Origin: Phallusia mammillata
Lineage: Eukaryota > Chordata > Ascidiacea > Phlebobranchia > Ascidiidae
Assembly: GCA_003260075.1 (NCBI GenBank)
Contig: QLIY01000095.1
Span: 137,654-201,653, forward strand
Length of the DNA stretch: 64,000 bases
Direction: 5' to 3'
The position numbers and the translations under genes are program-made. The notes under the pieces were generated by a model that saw nothing but the letters and a program-made list of their open reading frames with translations, had not been told where the DNA came from and did no database searches. How positions within the stretch are numbered: position 1 is the stretch's first letter; the number at the start of each line of letters is the position of its first letter. Shown one piece after another: positions 1 through 29,000 of the stretch.

Positions 1-16790
<16,790 letters not shown>

Positions 16791-17224
16791 TTCCAAACTT
16801 GCAAATTAACTTCTATTATTAGATAACAGCATAATAATGATATGATATATTTATCTGCGAAGTAGCGAACAAAACAAATGTACAAAATTATTTACGAACA
16901 GTGTAAAATTGTTGCAATGAATTGCTTTTCGCTTGTTTTCTGAATTTTAACCTTATAAAGTAATTTCATTATGGTCCTGTGGGTAAGACATTGCCATAAA
17001 ACTATCGCACTAACTTAGAAAAACAGCGAGTTATACTCATTTTTAACAACTTCAAAAAGTCAAGTGATGTTTGTTTTCAATTTCAACTTTCAAGCTTGCC
17101 GCGATTTCAAATAGTACACGCATGGGTGAACACATAGAAGCAATACAAAATCTGACACATTTTTTCTAAATTTTTGGCAAAAAAACGCAAACTATAGAAA
17201 AAATATGTTATTTATCATTAACAA

Positions 17225-17225
<1 letters not shown>

Positions 17226-17292
<67 letters not shown>
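17226..17292. other. 67-base poly-G assembly gap
   Basis: Lies about 440 bases upstream of the ASPM start codon; sequence of the ASPM promoter may be missing here. Confidence 0.75.
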
Positions 17293-17293
<1 letters not shown>

Positions 17294-17689
17294 GACTCAA
17301 TCTGAGGGATGGAGGCAACAGTTGCGTATGTTAACAGTCCGAAAACTTTGACAAGTTTTAAGTCATACACCGTTTGTTTAAGATAGGCCACATACATTTC
17401 ACCTAAGTAATAGGAATCTTAAGTATCAGAGAAGAACAAACAGTGCCAGACCATTTTACACAAATTAAAAGTGAAGAGTGAACAAGAGCTCAGACTTGCT
17501 GACGTCAAGTTCGGAATCGCAAACTTGTAGGCCAGCAAAAACACGTAGTAAAACCGTCTAAATGCAAACCCGTGTTGCAACTCTGTGTTACTCTCTGGTG
17601 CCGTTTGTTGTTTTCAGATACTGATAATGCATATAACTAATGAGAAATATATATATCATAAATAAACGGTGGATGACTTCAAACTGAAT

Positions 17690-17808
17690 AAACTGTTGCT
17701 GCCAGGCATTTTGTATTAACAAAATTTTAGCTCTTCCAACAGTCTTTATTAAAGTATGCCAACGTTTCAATGTCCCATACGAGACACTTTTATCAGGGTA
17801 ATAACACA
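17690..17808 (-). repeat. Hammerhead-like repeat family 2, second locus
   Basis: The minus strand reads CCTGATAAAAG, a 6-bp stem (TGTCTC/GGGACA) with GTAT loop, then TTGAAACGTTGG, and ends in GCCTGGCAGCAACAG shared with 46,190. The CUGAUGA box is degenerate. Confidence 0.55.
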
Positions 17809-18170
17809 AATTGCAAACACAAGTTATTATAAAGCGAAAAGGGCGGCGAAACACACACACAAAAGGGGCGGTGGTAAAAAACGCAATGCGCACCAAGGTC
17901 GAGTGATCAGTGCTGAATTAACCATTGGGCAAAGTAGGCACGTGCCTACAAGCCAGTCAAAAATCCAGGCCACACGATCTTTGTTACAATGATTTGGCAA
18001 CACTGATAATTCTAATTTTTTAGTTGGTAACCCTGATTTTCGGGCCACTTATAAAATGTGCCTACAGTCCAGCAGACCCTTAATCCGGCACTGCGAGTGA
18101 TAACACCTAGCACAAACGGACGTTCTAATGCCGATAACTTATCGGTCGCTTTTGTACCATTCAGCTAGGT

Positions 18171-18243
18171 CAGCGGTTCCCAAACTTTTTCATATTTTTT
18201 TCAAAACGGTCTCTTTGCCATTATTTTAAGGGCTCGCGGTCCT
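18171..18243. mobile_element. Left end of a hAT element, truncated by the N
   Basis: Starts CAGCGGTTCCCAAACTTTTT, a hAT-type terminus; the element breaks at N 18,244 and no right end was found. Confidence 0.55.
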
Positions 18244-20893
18244 NTTTTGTGTGTGTGTGTTTCGCCGCCCTTTTCGCCCTCGTGTTTAATAAAAAAGAAA
18301 CGTTGGCATACACGAGTTTTAAGCAGGATAAAAACTAATTCAAGATACCATCCCCCCCCCCCCCAACAATATCAAGTCTTAACAAACTACGGCTGTAACA
18401 TTTTTAGTTTTCGTGTTGGGTGAACACACAATAAGCCTACTATATTCTAAAGTGCGAATTATTTCACTATATTTCATTAACGTCACTCTTTGTTTTGCTG
18501 CCAATCATTGGGTTTGCAAAGCACGATACGAACACGAGTTTTAAGCAGGATAAAAACTAATTCAAGAACCATCCAACACAAAAAGTTTTTTTAGTTGTGC
18601 TCATTCTTTTATTACTACAGGCAGATTTTCTTGCAAGTGTCAGATGCTTAGTAAAAGTTGGTTAATTGAACTGTCGTTGCGCCTTTTCTTTATTCTCTTT
18701 CAAAACGATGATACTGTCGAAACAATATAAGGTGCATACTAAAGCATTGTCACCCAAAATGGGAATTGTGAACTTAAATGAAAAAAGCAACTGGAATGCC
18801 CCCCCCCCTCGTTGCGCCTTTTCTTTATTCTCTTTCAAAACGATGATACTGTCGAAGCAATATAAGGTGTTGCATACTAATGCATTGTCACCCAAAATGG
18901 GAAATATATGTTGTGAAACTTAAATGAAAAAAGCAACCGGAATCGCAAACGTGTTTAATACAGAAGTAACAACATGGTAACTGTTAGTCAATATTTACGA
19001 CTTTGAAGCCAGGATTCTTGGCAGGAATTCAAACGTCCCCTTAGTTAAGAAGCCGTAACCTTCCCGCACTTCCAATGTACTTGAGCATCAGGGCATCCTC
19101 AAGTCTTCGCTTGACTCTACACATTTGACTTGCACAAGTAACACAGCACCAGTGCCAGGCCATTGTTTTGTCGTGGTGCCGATTAGGACATCCCCCCCCC
19201 CTCCAATGTACTTGAGCATCAGGGCATCCTCAAGTCTTCGCTTGACTCTGCACATTTGACTTGTACAAGTAACACAGCACCAGTGCCAGGCCATTGTTTT
19301 GTCGTGGGGCCGATTAGGACAAGTCCTTGAGTGGGACTAAAGTGTCAAGCTGGGCAAAGAGTTGGGATGTCCCTGGGCTAATTATCCAAGTTTGTAACGA
19401 ACCAAACGTTTCCTGCTTTGTACCGATTGGCGTTTCTGTTTTCAAAAGATCTGTTCTTCCCAATGTCAAGCGAAACTGGAACGACGTGCCAAGGAGCCAA
19501 AAAGGCTTTGTGGCTATTTTGGAAACGGAAACAGTTTTAAGTAGAACAGTGTGAACATGTAACTAAAACGATGTGCAGATTATTTAAGAGTAAAATAACG
19601 ACCCGAGTAAAAAGCGACATGCTCTATTGTCTGTAGGCTATCCCACTCAAGTGGTTATAAAGGTTATAAAAGGGTAACTGATGTGGCCCCTCGTACCACT
19701 GATGATGGCATGAGCATTTACCGAAACGTTTGAATAATAAAGAACGTATATTTGGGCCGTTATTTTCATCACTAAACTTATGAACAGATCCGTTAGTGTT
19801 GAAAGTACTTGATATTGGTTCAAGACATACATCGTTTGTTTATTATCGTTTTATTTCGTTATGAACTACAAGTACCTGTAACTTACTTTATCGGTTTTTG
19901 TGCCATGGTATGTCTGATGTCATAATTTTGTTCAGCTTAAAGTTCATTTACCTCAATAGATGAAAGATACATCTGCGTTGTAACAAATATTAAACCGAAA
20001 ATAGCTACCCGGCTGTTAAAGGTTTGAAATAACCTTTCCGTTTTATAGCAACGACTATGCTAAGTTAATACACAATATATGTACGATCACTACTATATTA
20101 CCCATGGTCGGATGCGTTTCACACAGAAAGGCAGTAATTTTATTTTGTTTTTCGCCCCGTCAAAAAAAACTGTTACGTAGTTAGCCTGACAGAATATGAA
20201 AAAGTTCGTCACTAAAACTCAAACAAACGCGAAATAAATTATTGATCAGTAGACGAGGCTAAATTGGTTCGACAATCCTTTGTGATTCATTCAATTTATT
20301 TCATCCGTTCTGACGAGTTGGTCTTTTTGAAACACCCGCTGCGACTTGAGCTACCTTCCGTCTTTTGTGTTAGGAAATTGACAAGTTAAGCCACAACGCG
20401 CAGAACAGCAAGGGGTTGGCAGGGTTTAACTTGTCACCGTAGTTTAGGAAAACTTGTTAAATTTCTCTGTGTTAAATTGTTTGCGAAATAAAAATATAGT
20501 TTGAAAAAATACGTGATTTGAAAATTTTTTTTTGGCAAAAAAATATGTCGAGAAAAACGTATATCTTTTTTTTATGAAATTAATGTTGTTGTTAAAACCA
20601 TTACAATAATTTTTTTTTTGTCTGAAATCTAGGTCTTAGTAATCATCGTTTTAAAACAATTTTTATGATTTAGATCACAATAAATTTATATGTCGTTTTG
20701 GCTTGTGTGTGGTAAATACCGATGTTTACAACAACACGTTATTGTTATTAAGCATATGTTTTCTAATTTATTTTATTTGTATAGGTCTAATGATATAGCA
20801 AACTGGTGACGTATCTTTAGTAAATGTTGTTGACAAGCTGCAGTAAGTAAATGTTAAAATTTTTGTGACATGATGTCATCTGGATGATAAAGG

Positions 20894-21346
20894 ATGTTGT
20901 CAGTAAGGAAAGGATTATTAACGCTGGTAAGTGCAACAAGTTAAGTTATTTCCACTCTAAAACTTAAGTTTTTTTATAGTGGGCAATACATTAGTTACCT
21001 GTCATGGTTTTTAATCCCAAATTAAAATTTAAACCAGGCCTTTTGGATTGGGATTTAAGTTTGAATGGTTTCGAAATTGATACGGTCCTAATTTGATACG
21101 GTCCTAGTCGTAATGTTACGTCGGTTAAATTTAAATTTGGGACCAAATTACAAAAACAGCTCGGTCTCGGACCTTCTAAAGCTCACCTTTGTAACTTTGA
21201 TTTCAATGTATTGAGAACAAATAATTTTTGACAGATTTTGTTTCTGGATTTTTTCTGCTTGGTTTTTTCACAAAATGCAAACTGTCCGAATGGGAAACCT
21301 TGGTTAAAACGGGGAACAGTATGTGCTCGTGTCAACAATGAACAAG
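20894..21346 (+). CDS. aGPCR exons 1-2: start codon and signal peptide
   Basis: Exon 1 encodes MLSVRKGLLTL and ends at GTAAGT. Exon 2 continues ILFLDFFCLVFSQ, giving a basic n-region, a long hydrophobic core and a likely cleavage near SQ-NANC. The secreted part then opens with CPNGKPWLKRGTVC. The two exons join in phase 0 and make a textbook secretory signal only when joined, which is the reason for choosing this start. Confidence 0.85.
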
Positions 21347-24300
21347 GTGCGTAAAAAATGTTAGTTGTTTTAGTTGGTGCATCTTCACTTCGAACACGTT
21401 ATCCCCCCCCCCTTTGGATTGGGATTTAAGTTTGAATGGTTTCGAAATTGATACGGTCCTTTGATACGGTCCTAGTCGTAATGTTACGTTCCCCCCCCCC
21501 AACGTTGCAGCGATTTCGGTCTGGCGATTCTATCAGTGCTAATGTTTTCTTTTCGTCAAGCGAATAAACTTAACCTAATTGTTACATAGAAGCGAGTGCA
21601 TGTGTTGAAAACTTATTGTGGCAATACACTTAGCATTTTCTCATACGCAGAGACATGGAGAGTGGCGGACACCAATTGTCGCATGACCAAAGGCAGAACT
21701 GTGCAAGTTTTGAACAACGAGACTTCAATGGATGAGTGGTTGGAACGCAACAGGAATAGAAATCATATGTCATCAATGTATTGGATCGGAGCTCACGTTC
21801 CTGCGCTAAGTAAGTGCTTATAAGTATAAAAATCAGTGTAGACATCACCCGGCACGTCAGTTCAGCTATTACATTGATAATGTGACACTGAACCGACTTC
21901 ACTTTGGTTCCCAAGCAGTTATTTTAGGCCATTATGAGCCAGTTTCCTCTGTGGTGTTGTGGCATCGCACAGAATAGGTGAGGCATGGGTTTTAAGCCTG
22001 TTGCTCCAAACACACTGGAGTGTTGTAAGATGGCTACACAAGCCAATGCGGCCGATCTCTTGTCACCTGCTGCACTGATGAGACCTTAAAGGTCGAAACA
22101 ATGTGCAGCTTATCATTTATTGGCTTTATGCTTTTTCATTGAATCACGTACAAAGTGGCAAAACTGATTTGAAATCGTTTTTTTTTTCTTCTCCTAATCC
22201 GCAGCTCTGGCTTCTTACTACGACCGATGTCTGAACGGTTTCCAACGCAACGGCGTCTGTTACCAAGTAGTGACGTCACCCATGAAGTGGGAGGTGGCAA
22301 AGTCCTACTGTTCAGACAGTGGGGGATACATTGTCCACGTAAATGACGAACAGACGAGTCGGTTTGTGGCCGAAATATTTCACCGAAGATTAAAACACAA
22401 AACCAGGTAATTAAAAACCCCCCCCCCCAGTGGGGGATACATCGTCCACGTAAATGACGAACAGACGAGTCGGTTTGTAGCCGAAATATTTCACCGAAGA
22501 TTAAAACACAAAACCAGGTAATTAAAATTAATTCAAGTACCAGAGAGTTATAAGGTTAAGAGGGTTTGAATTTTTAAGCGTTTTTGGTGCAATACAATAT
22601 GTGGTTAGAGATATTGTTTCATATTTTTTGGTCTCTAGTTCGAAAGTTGGTCTTTATTTTCACTGTTCAGCAATTCAACTGTCACAGTTTTTGTTGAAAC
22701 GTTTTGGTAACAATTCAGAAAACTTTTTGGTGTTAACTTTCAAAACACAGAAACTCCAAAGCATTAGGCCAAATTTGAACGTGTAAACATTGCTTCAGCA
22801 AACAAGTCAACATTCGTTTGTTTTCTTTTCAAGTTCACCTCCGCCTCCCGGTTATTGGATAGACGGAAGAAGCGACGAAGATTTATCGGTGGAATTTGTG
22901 GACAGAGACGGAATCCGACTTAACTACACGAATCTTCAACCATCCATTGTCATCGACTCTCAGAGCTTGGCAGGGAGCGCTTGTTTAGAGGTAACAGGTT
23001 TAAGACAAAAAATAAAAAAAACGTGGACTCAAACCAGCAGACAAGGCGCCACACTTTATGTGACAGTTGCTAACATTGTTATAGTAGGGTTGTAAGTGGT
23101 CCTGAAATTGATGCCTAACTTCGTGCTTTATTTTTATTCGCGCTAATTAATTAAGTCTTAATTTTTGTTGAAGCAAAGTTCGAATTAGGCCCGAATGTTG
23201 AAATTGCAGCAGAAGTGTGAAACCAGGTCCAACTCGAGCGGGTTTTATTCAATCTTTAATCAAACATGTTGTAACTCTTCTAGTACTCGTGTTGGGCGAG
23301 AGTATCTTAGGCTGACGTAGGTGTCCAGTTTTTTTGCCGCTGGAACCCCCCCCCCCCGTTAGAGATATTGTTTCATATTTTTTGGTCTCTAGTTCGAAAG
23401 TTGGTGTTTATTTTTACTGTTTAGCAAATCAACTGTCACAGTTTTTGTTGAATCGTTTTGGTAACAAATCAGAAAACTTTTTGGTGTTAACTTTCAAAAA
23501 ACAGAAACTCCAAAGCATTAGGCCAAATTTGAACGTGTAAAAATTGCTTCAGCAAACAAGTCAACATTCGTTTGTTTTCTTTTCAAGTTCACCTCCGCCT
23601 CCCGGTTATTGGATAGACGGAAGAAGCGACGAAGATTTATCGGTGGAATTTGTGGACAGAGACGGAATCCGACTTAACTACACGAATCTTCAACCATCCA
23701 TTGTCATCGACTCTCAGAGCTTGGCAGGGAGCGCTTGTTTAGAGGTAACAGGTTTAAGACAAAAAATAAAAAAAACGTGGACTCAAACCAGCAGACAAGG
23801 CGCCACACTTTATGTGACAGTTGCTAACATTGTTATAGTAGGGTTGTAAGTGGTCCTGAAATTGATGCCTAAATTCGTGCTTTATTTTTATTCGCGCTAA
23901 TTTTTGTTGAAGCAAAGTTCGAATTAGGCCCGAATGTTGAAATTGCGGCAGAAATGGGGCCAAGTGTGAAATCAGGTCCAACTCGAGCGGGTTTTATTCA
24001 ATCTTAAATCAAACATTTTGTAACTCTTAGTACTCGAGTTGGACGAGTATCTTAGGCTGACGTAGGTGTCCAGCTTTTTTTCCACTGGAACTGTTTTAGA
24101 TACTCGGCCTGCTTGGTGAGTTAATTTCTTCATTTCCAATGCCCTAACTCGCCGTTCTTTATTCTTTTAAACGAGCAACACATAACTCGCTACAAAGATT
24201 TGCAAAGATCAATAATCGAAAAAGAGTACTATGATTTATAAATAAGTATGCCGTGATGGCTGGTCTGCATGTACGCTTCAGGGCTGATCCCAGTATGAAT

Positions 24301-26034
24301 GTATTATCTTAGCTGATTCCTACAAAATACTTGGAATTGTATTTTTGCGATTTCAGGTCTTATACGAACCTCCTTCACTAAGTACAGAAACGCCAAGCAC
24401 CTCAACAACAGACTATTACGATGATTACAGCGAAGTGGAACACAATTCTGCCCCTCTGTACAACATACAGAACTGCCAAATGTCCCGGATGTTCGTGTGT
24501 GAGTTTTCACTCATCGAGAAAGGCTCGGACGGTTCCTTCTTCGAGCAAGCCAGGGCCATGCACAGCCAGCGCGAGGAGGGGGGCGGGGGTGCAGTTGCAA
24601 CCCCTGCAGACAATTCGCATATTTACAGTCCCTCACATGTACGAAGCTGCCCCCCCCCCCGTTCCTTCTTCGAGCAAGCCAGGGCCATGCACAGCCAGCG
24701 CGAGGAGGAAGGTGGGGGTGCAATTGCCACCCCTGCAGATAATTCCCACATTTACAGTCCCTCGCATGTACGAAGCTGTGAGGAAATTGTTATTTTATCC
24801 GATCTTGCTAACGAGATGAGGAGCAACATGGAAGAGCTGGAGGAAAGTCTTCGCGTCGAGATTCCATTGTTAGAGATGTTTACTGACGTCATAAACGCAT
24901 TCTACATTATGTCACGTGCCGATCGCTCGTTCGAACTAGAATACTGCGACATGGACGCGACACGCGACAAATTAAAGCTGCACACGACAACTCCACGACA
25001 TCAAAGAGTGACCATGTATTTGCAAATGTTTAGGTGAGGGCTGGGTGCAGGAATATAATATGTAATCTACTTTTCGAATGTAGGATCGTGGTTTTAACTG
25101 TTACATACTAAAAATGCAATATGTACCACCTACTAAGTCATAATATGTTGTTTTTGCATTTTGTTACATCACCATAAGCATACAAAAACATTTATAACTT
25201 TTCACCTCCAATTTCAAAAGGTTTGAGAAGTTATCATCATAACTATTATAGCCAAGCAAACTGCAGTTTAAAAGCAAAAAGAGCTAGACTTATAAATGGT
25301 TCAAACATTTTCACGCGAGACAAAACGTTTTAAAAAATCCGTTTTAAAAAGTTTTATTGTACTGATTGGAGGCTTTTGGGGATTATTGTTATTTAGTTTT
25401 CATGGTCAGGAAAGGTCAAGCAACTGACTCGGCTGTCAGCAAAGCGCTTGACTTCATTATTATATGTTTTACGTTTCATTTCAGATGGAGTGTGTTTGAT
25501 TACATTGAAGACTCCGACGTTGATTTGGTTTACGATAACGAAAACGACGAGGAATCAAGCAAAAGATTGGTGGATTTTAACTTGTTTGACATTAGAAGTG
25601 ATTTCACTTTCATCGGTCCCTGCGTGTTTATGGACACAGCTGGTGAGAATAAATTAATGGAGTTTTGGGTTTGATAATGTGTCCTGTTGTCGTTGGTTTG
25701 TTTTATCCTTGTTCGGTCGTCAAATGTAAGGCGGCCACCCAAACTATATTTTTCTGTTGGTGACCTTAATTTTTGCTAAAATGCCCGAGTGATCAACACA
25801 ACTGCTTTGTGTTCATAAGTTTGTTGGTTCTAATCCGGTCTCGGCTAATCCTTTTGTGCTTTCCTGAGCAAGAAACTTTAACGGCATTGCTGCAACAAAG
25901 TGGAATCAGATAGGTTGGACCAAATAAATGTCACCAACTCAATAACCCGAAAAAAATAAATGAGAAATGATTCAAGGGACTTGTAATAAAACAGACAGCT
26001 CGACGGCGGTCTCATTGTGAGCATAACGCATTCA

Positions 26035-26076
<42 letters not shown>

Positions 26077-29000
26077 AAGTACATGAGAAATGATTCAAGG
26101 GACTTGTAATAAAGCAGACAGCTCGACAGCGGTTTCATTGTGAGCATAACGCATTCAGGCGTTGCCCGCCCCACGAGGAGAGGATAAAAATGAAACAAAC
26201 AAATTAATTTAACTCAAATCATAGGGTTGCTCTGGGTTAATCATATACATACTGATACCAAGTCGTTTGTATTACGTACTGCTAAAACACTGTGCCCATT
26301 TAAAATGCACCCTTCATTTGTTCATTTCGTTCAGGCGACGGTAGTGGCGTTTGGCACACACCCCCCCCCCTTTTACGTTTCATTTCAGATGGAGTGTGTT
26401 TGATTACATTGAAGACTCTGATGTTGATTTGGTTTACGACAACGAAAACGACGAGGAATCAAGCAAAAGATTGGTGGATTTCAACTTGTTTGACATTAGA
26501 AGTGATTTCACTTTCATCGGTCCCTGCGTGTTTATGGACACAGCTGGTGAGAATAAATTAATGGAGTTTTGGGTTTGATAATGTGTCCTGTTGTCGTTGG
26601 TTTGTTTTATCCTTGTTCGGTCGTCAAATGTAAGGCGGCCACCCAAACTATATTTTTCTGTTGGTGACCTTAATTTTTGCCAAAATGCCCGAGTGATCAA
26701 CGCAACTGCTTTGTGTTCATAAGTTTGTTGGATCTAATCCGGTCTCGGCTAATCCTTTTGTGCTTTCCTGAGCAAGAAACTTTAACGGCATTGCTGCAAC
26801 AAAGTGGAATCAGATAGGTTGGACCAAATAAATGTCACCAACTCAATAACCCGAAAAAAATAAATGAGAAATGATTCAAGGGACTTGTAATAAAACAGAC
26901 AGCTCGACGGCGGTCTCATTGTGAGCATAACGCATTCAGGCGTTGCCCACCCAACGAGGAGAGGATAAAAACGAAACAAACAAATTAATTAAACTCAAAT
27001 CATAGGGTTGCTCTGGGTTAATCATGTACATACTGATACCAAGTCGTTTGTACAAGATACTGCTGGCATAATGTGCCCATTTAAAATGCACCCTTCATTT
27101 GTTCATTACGTTGAAGGTGAAGGTAGCGGAGTTTGGCATACAAGTCCGTGTCAGAGACCTTTGCCCTACATTTGCGAATATCCGCCAAGTGCCGCTGAAG
27201 GGCTGGGAGGCGAAGAGAAGGACGAACCGACACCAATGGCGGTGAGCTCTACATTCATAAATTCAGGAGTATGTAGATTTGTGTTTTTAATCACCTCTTT
27301 TGTGCAGGAAATAGAACAAAAGATCGATGATTTCGACTCAGAATTCGGCGGGATTCAGGCATCCATGGGCCGGCAGGCGGTCGATTCGGCTCTTGATGTC
27401 TTGGACAACATCGTTGAAGCCGGGATTAGTGAGAACGGCAACACGTCACTTTTGTCTCAAGCAACTTTCGATGAACTCGACACCCTACTCCAGCAAACTC
27501 TACCAATTGTGGATTCTCTACAGAGTTTTGATGTCGCAGATTCCGACACGATGAATTCTGTAAACCAGGTACTTCATGGTGCAAAGTTGTGTCTTTTATT
27601 CTTTACGGATGAGAGAATGCGGTTTTGCCCATTTAAGTGGTTATCCGGACGCTGTATTAACAGTGCAAGTTGTATTTATACCTTCTGGTTTTTAAGGGTA
27701 CTCGTACCTTCCATGTTAAGCGTAATGAGGTCCCTAGTGGTGCAAATTTCTATGCAGAATTGTTGCCTTGTCAATGGTTTCACCGCACTTAACTACAAGA
27801 AAAAGAGTTTAGCCATAATCTGTTCTTGAACCTGACAAGTTAATTAATTAGTTTTCGCATTTTCATAAAATAGGTAGGCCCTTATGGTAACGCTGTTAAG
27901 ATTTCATGTCAATTTTAGGAGTTCGACTTGACTAACTATGTGTCAACAAGACGAAGTCTTCTGCAGTGGCAGTTATAATATTATTTATTTAGGTTAAAAT
28001 TGTGTTTCAGTATCTTGGTGTCAGAGCTGTTTCTGCCCTCGCTGAAAATCTGGCAGACAAACTGATTGAAGGACAGAACAAGTTTGAATCAGCATCTGAA
28101 ATTACCCAACTGAATTACAAGACTAACACAAGTGGTGGGTTTCAAACCGGTTCGCATAAAAAGAATAAGTACCTAACTTCGGTAAAGACTCGTTAGAATG
28201 CGCCTTTTCTGTTAATATTTTATCTATATTTAAAAACCCCCCCCCCGCAGTTATAATATTATTTATTTAGGTTAAAATTGTGTTTCAGTATCTTGGTGTC
28301 AGAGCTGTTTCTGCCCTCGCTGAAAATCTGGCAGACAAACTGATTGAAGGACAGAACAAGTTTGAATCAACATCTGAAATTACCCAACTGAATTACAAGA
28401 CTAACACAAGTGGTGGGTTTCAAACCGATTCGCATAAATAGAATAAGTACCTAACTTCGGTAAAGACTCGTTAGAATGCGTCTTTTCTGTTAATATTTTA
28501 TCTGAATTTAAAAGCCCCCCCCCCGACCAAGTTGGAACAACGACAAGAATTACGATCAAGCCGAACTTGGATGCGATAACAAGTAGGAAAAAATCAGAAT
28601 TGTAAAATACAAATTACTATTTTGCTCTACTATAGTATATATATATATCATGAGACCCCTATAATTTCCCCCCCCCCAACTATTTTGATTTAGATGTACA
28701 ATCTACTATTTTTTTTTAAATGAAGAGCTTTTTAAATCTTTAGCATCATTAAATACGAACAAAAAATGCGTAAAGCCTTAGGTCGGATTCAAAGTTAATT
28801 GTTTGTGGTTTATTCCTACTTATTTTTCATTGTTTTTCAGAGGTTCGTATCGTCCTTTCGGAATCTAACGTAAACCCGGAGAGTCTGATGAACGCTTTGA
28901 CCTTTCAACCCGACCAAGTTGGAACAACGACAAGAATTACGATCAAGCCGAACTTGGATACGATAACAAGTAGGAAAAAATCAGAATTGTAAAATGCTAA

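Larger units (their letters stand above)
16791..20893. other. Divergent intergenic region between ASPM and the adhesion GPCR
   Basis: No coding exon was recognised. The region holds a 67-base poly-G gap, a hammerhead-like repeat fragment (17,690-17,808), the left end of a hAT element cut off by the N at 18,244, two pairs of allelic duplicates joined by poly-C (around 18,799 and 19,192), another hammerhead-like fragment near 19,700, and AT-rich DNA up to the receptor start. Promoters for both genes must lie here or in missed 5' exons, but I see no convincing core promoter. Confidence 0.6.

Noticed and set aside
19327-19554. 75-residue open frame upstream of the receptor as a possible gene
   Set aside because: No signal, domain or splice context was recognised, and the neighbourhood is repeat-derived with allelic duplicates.
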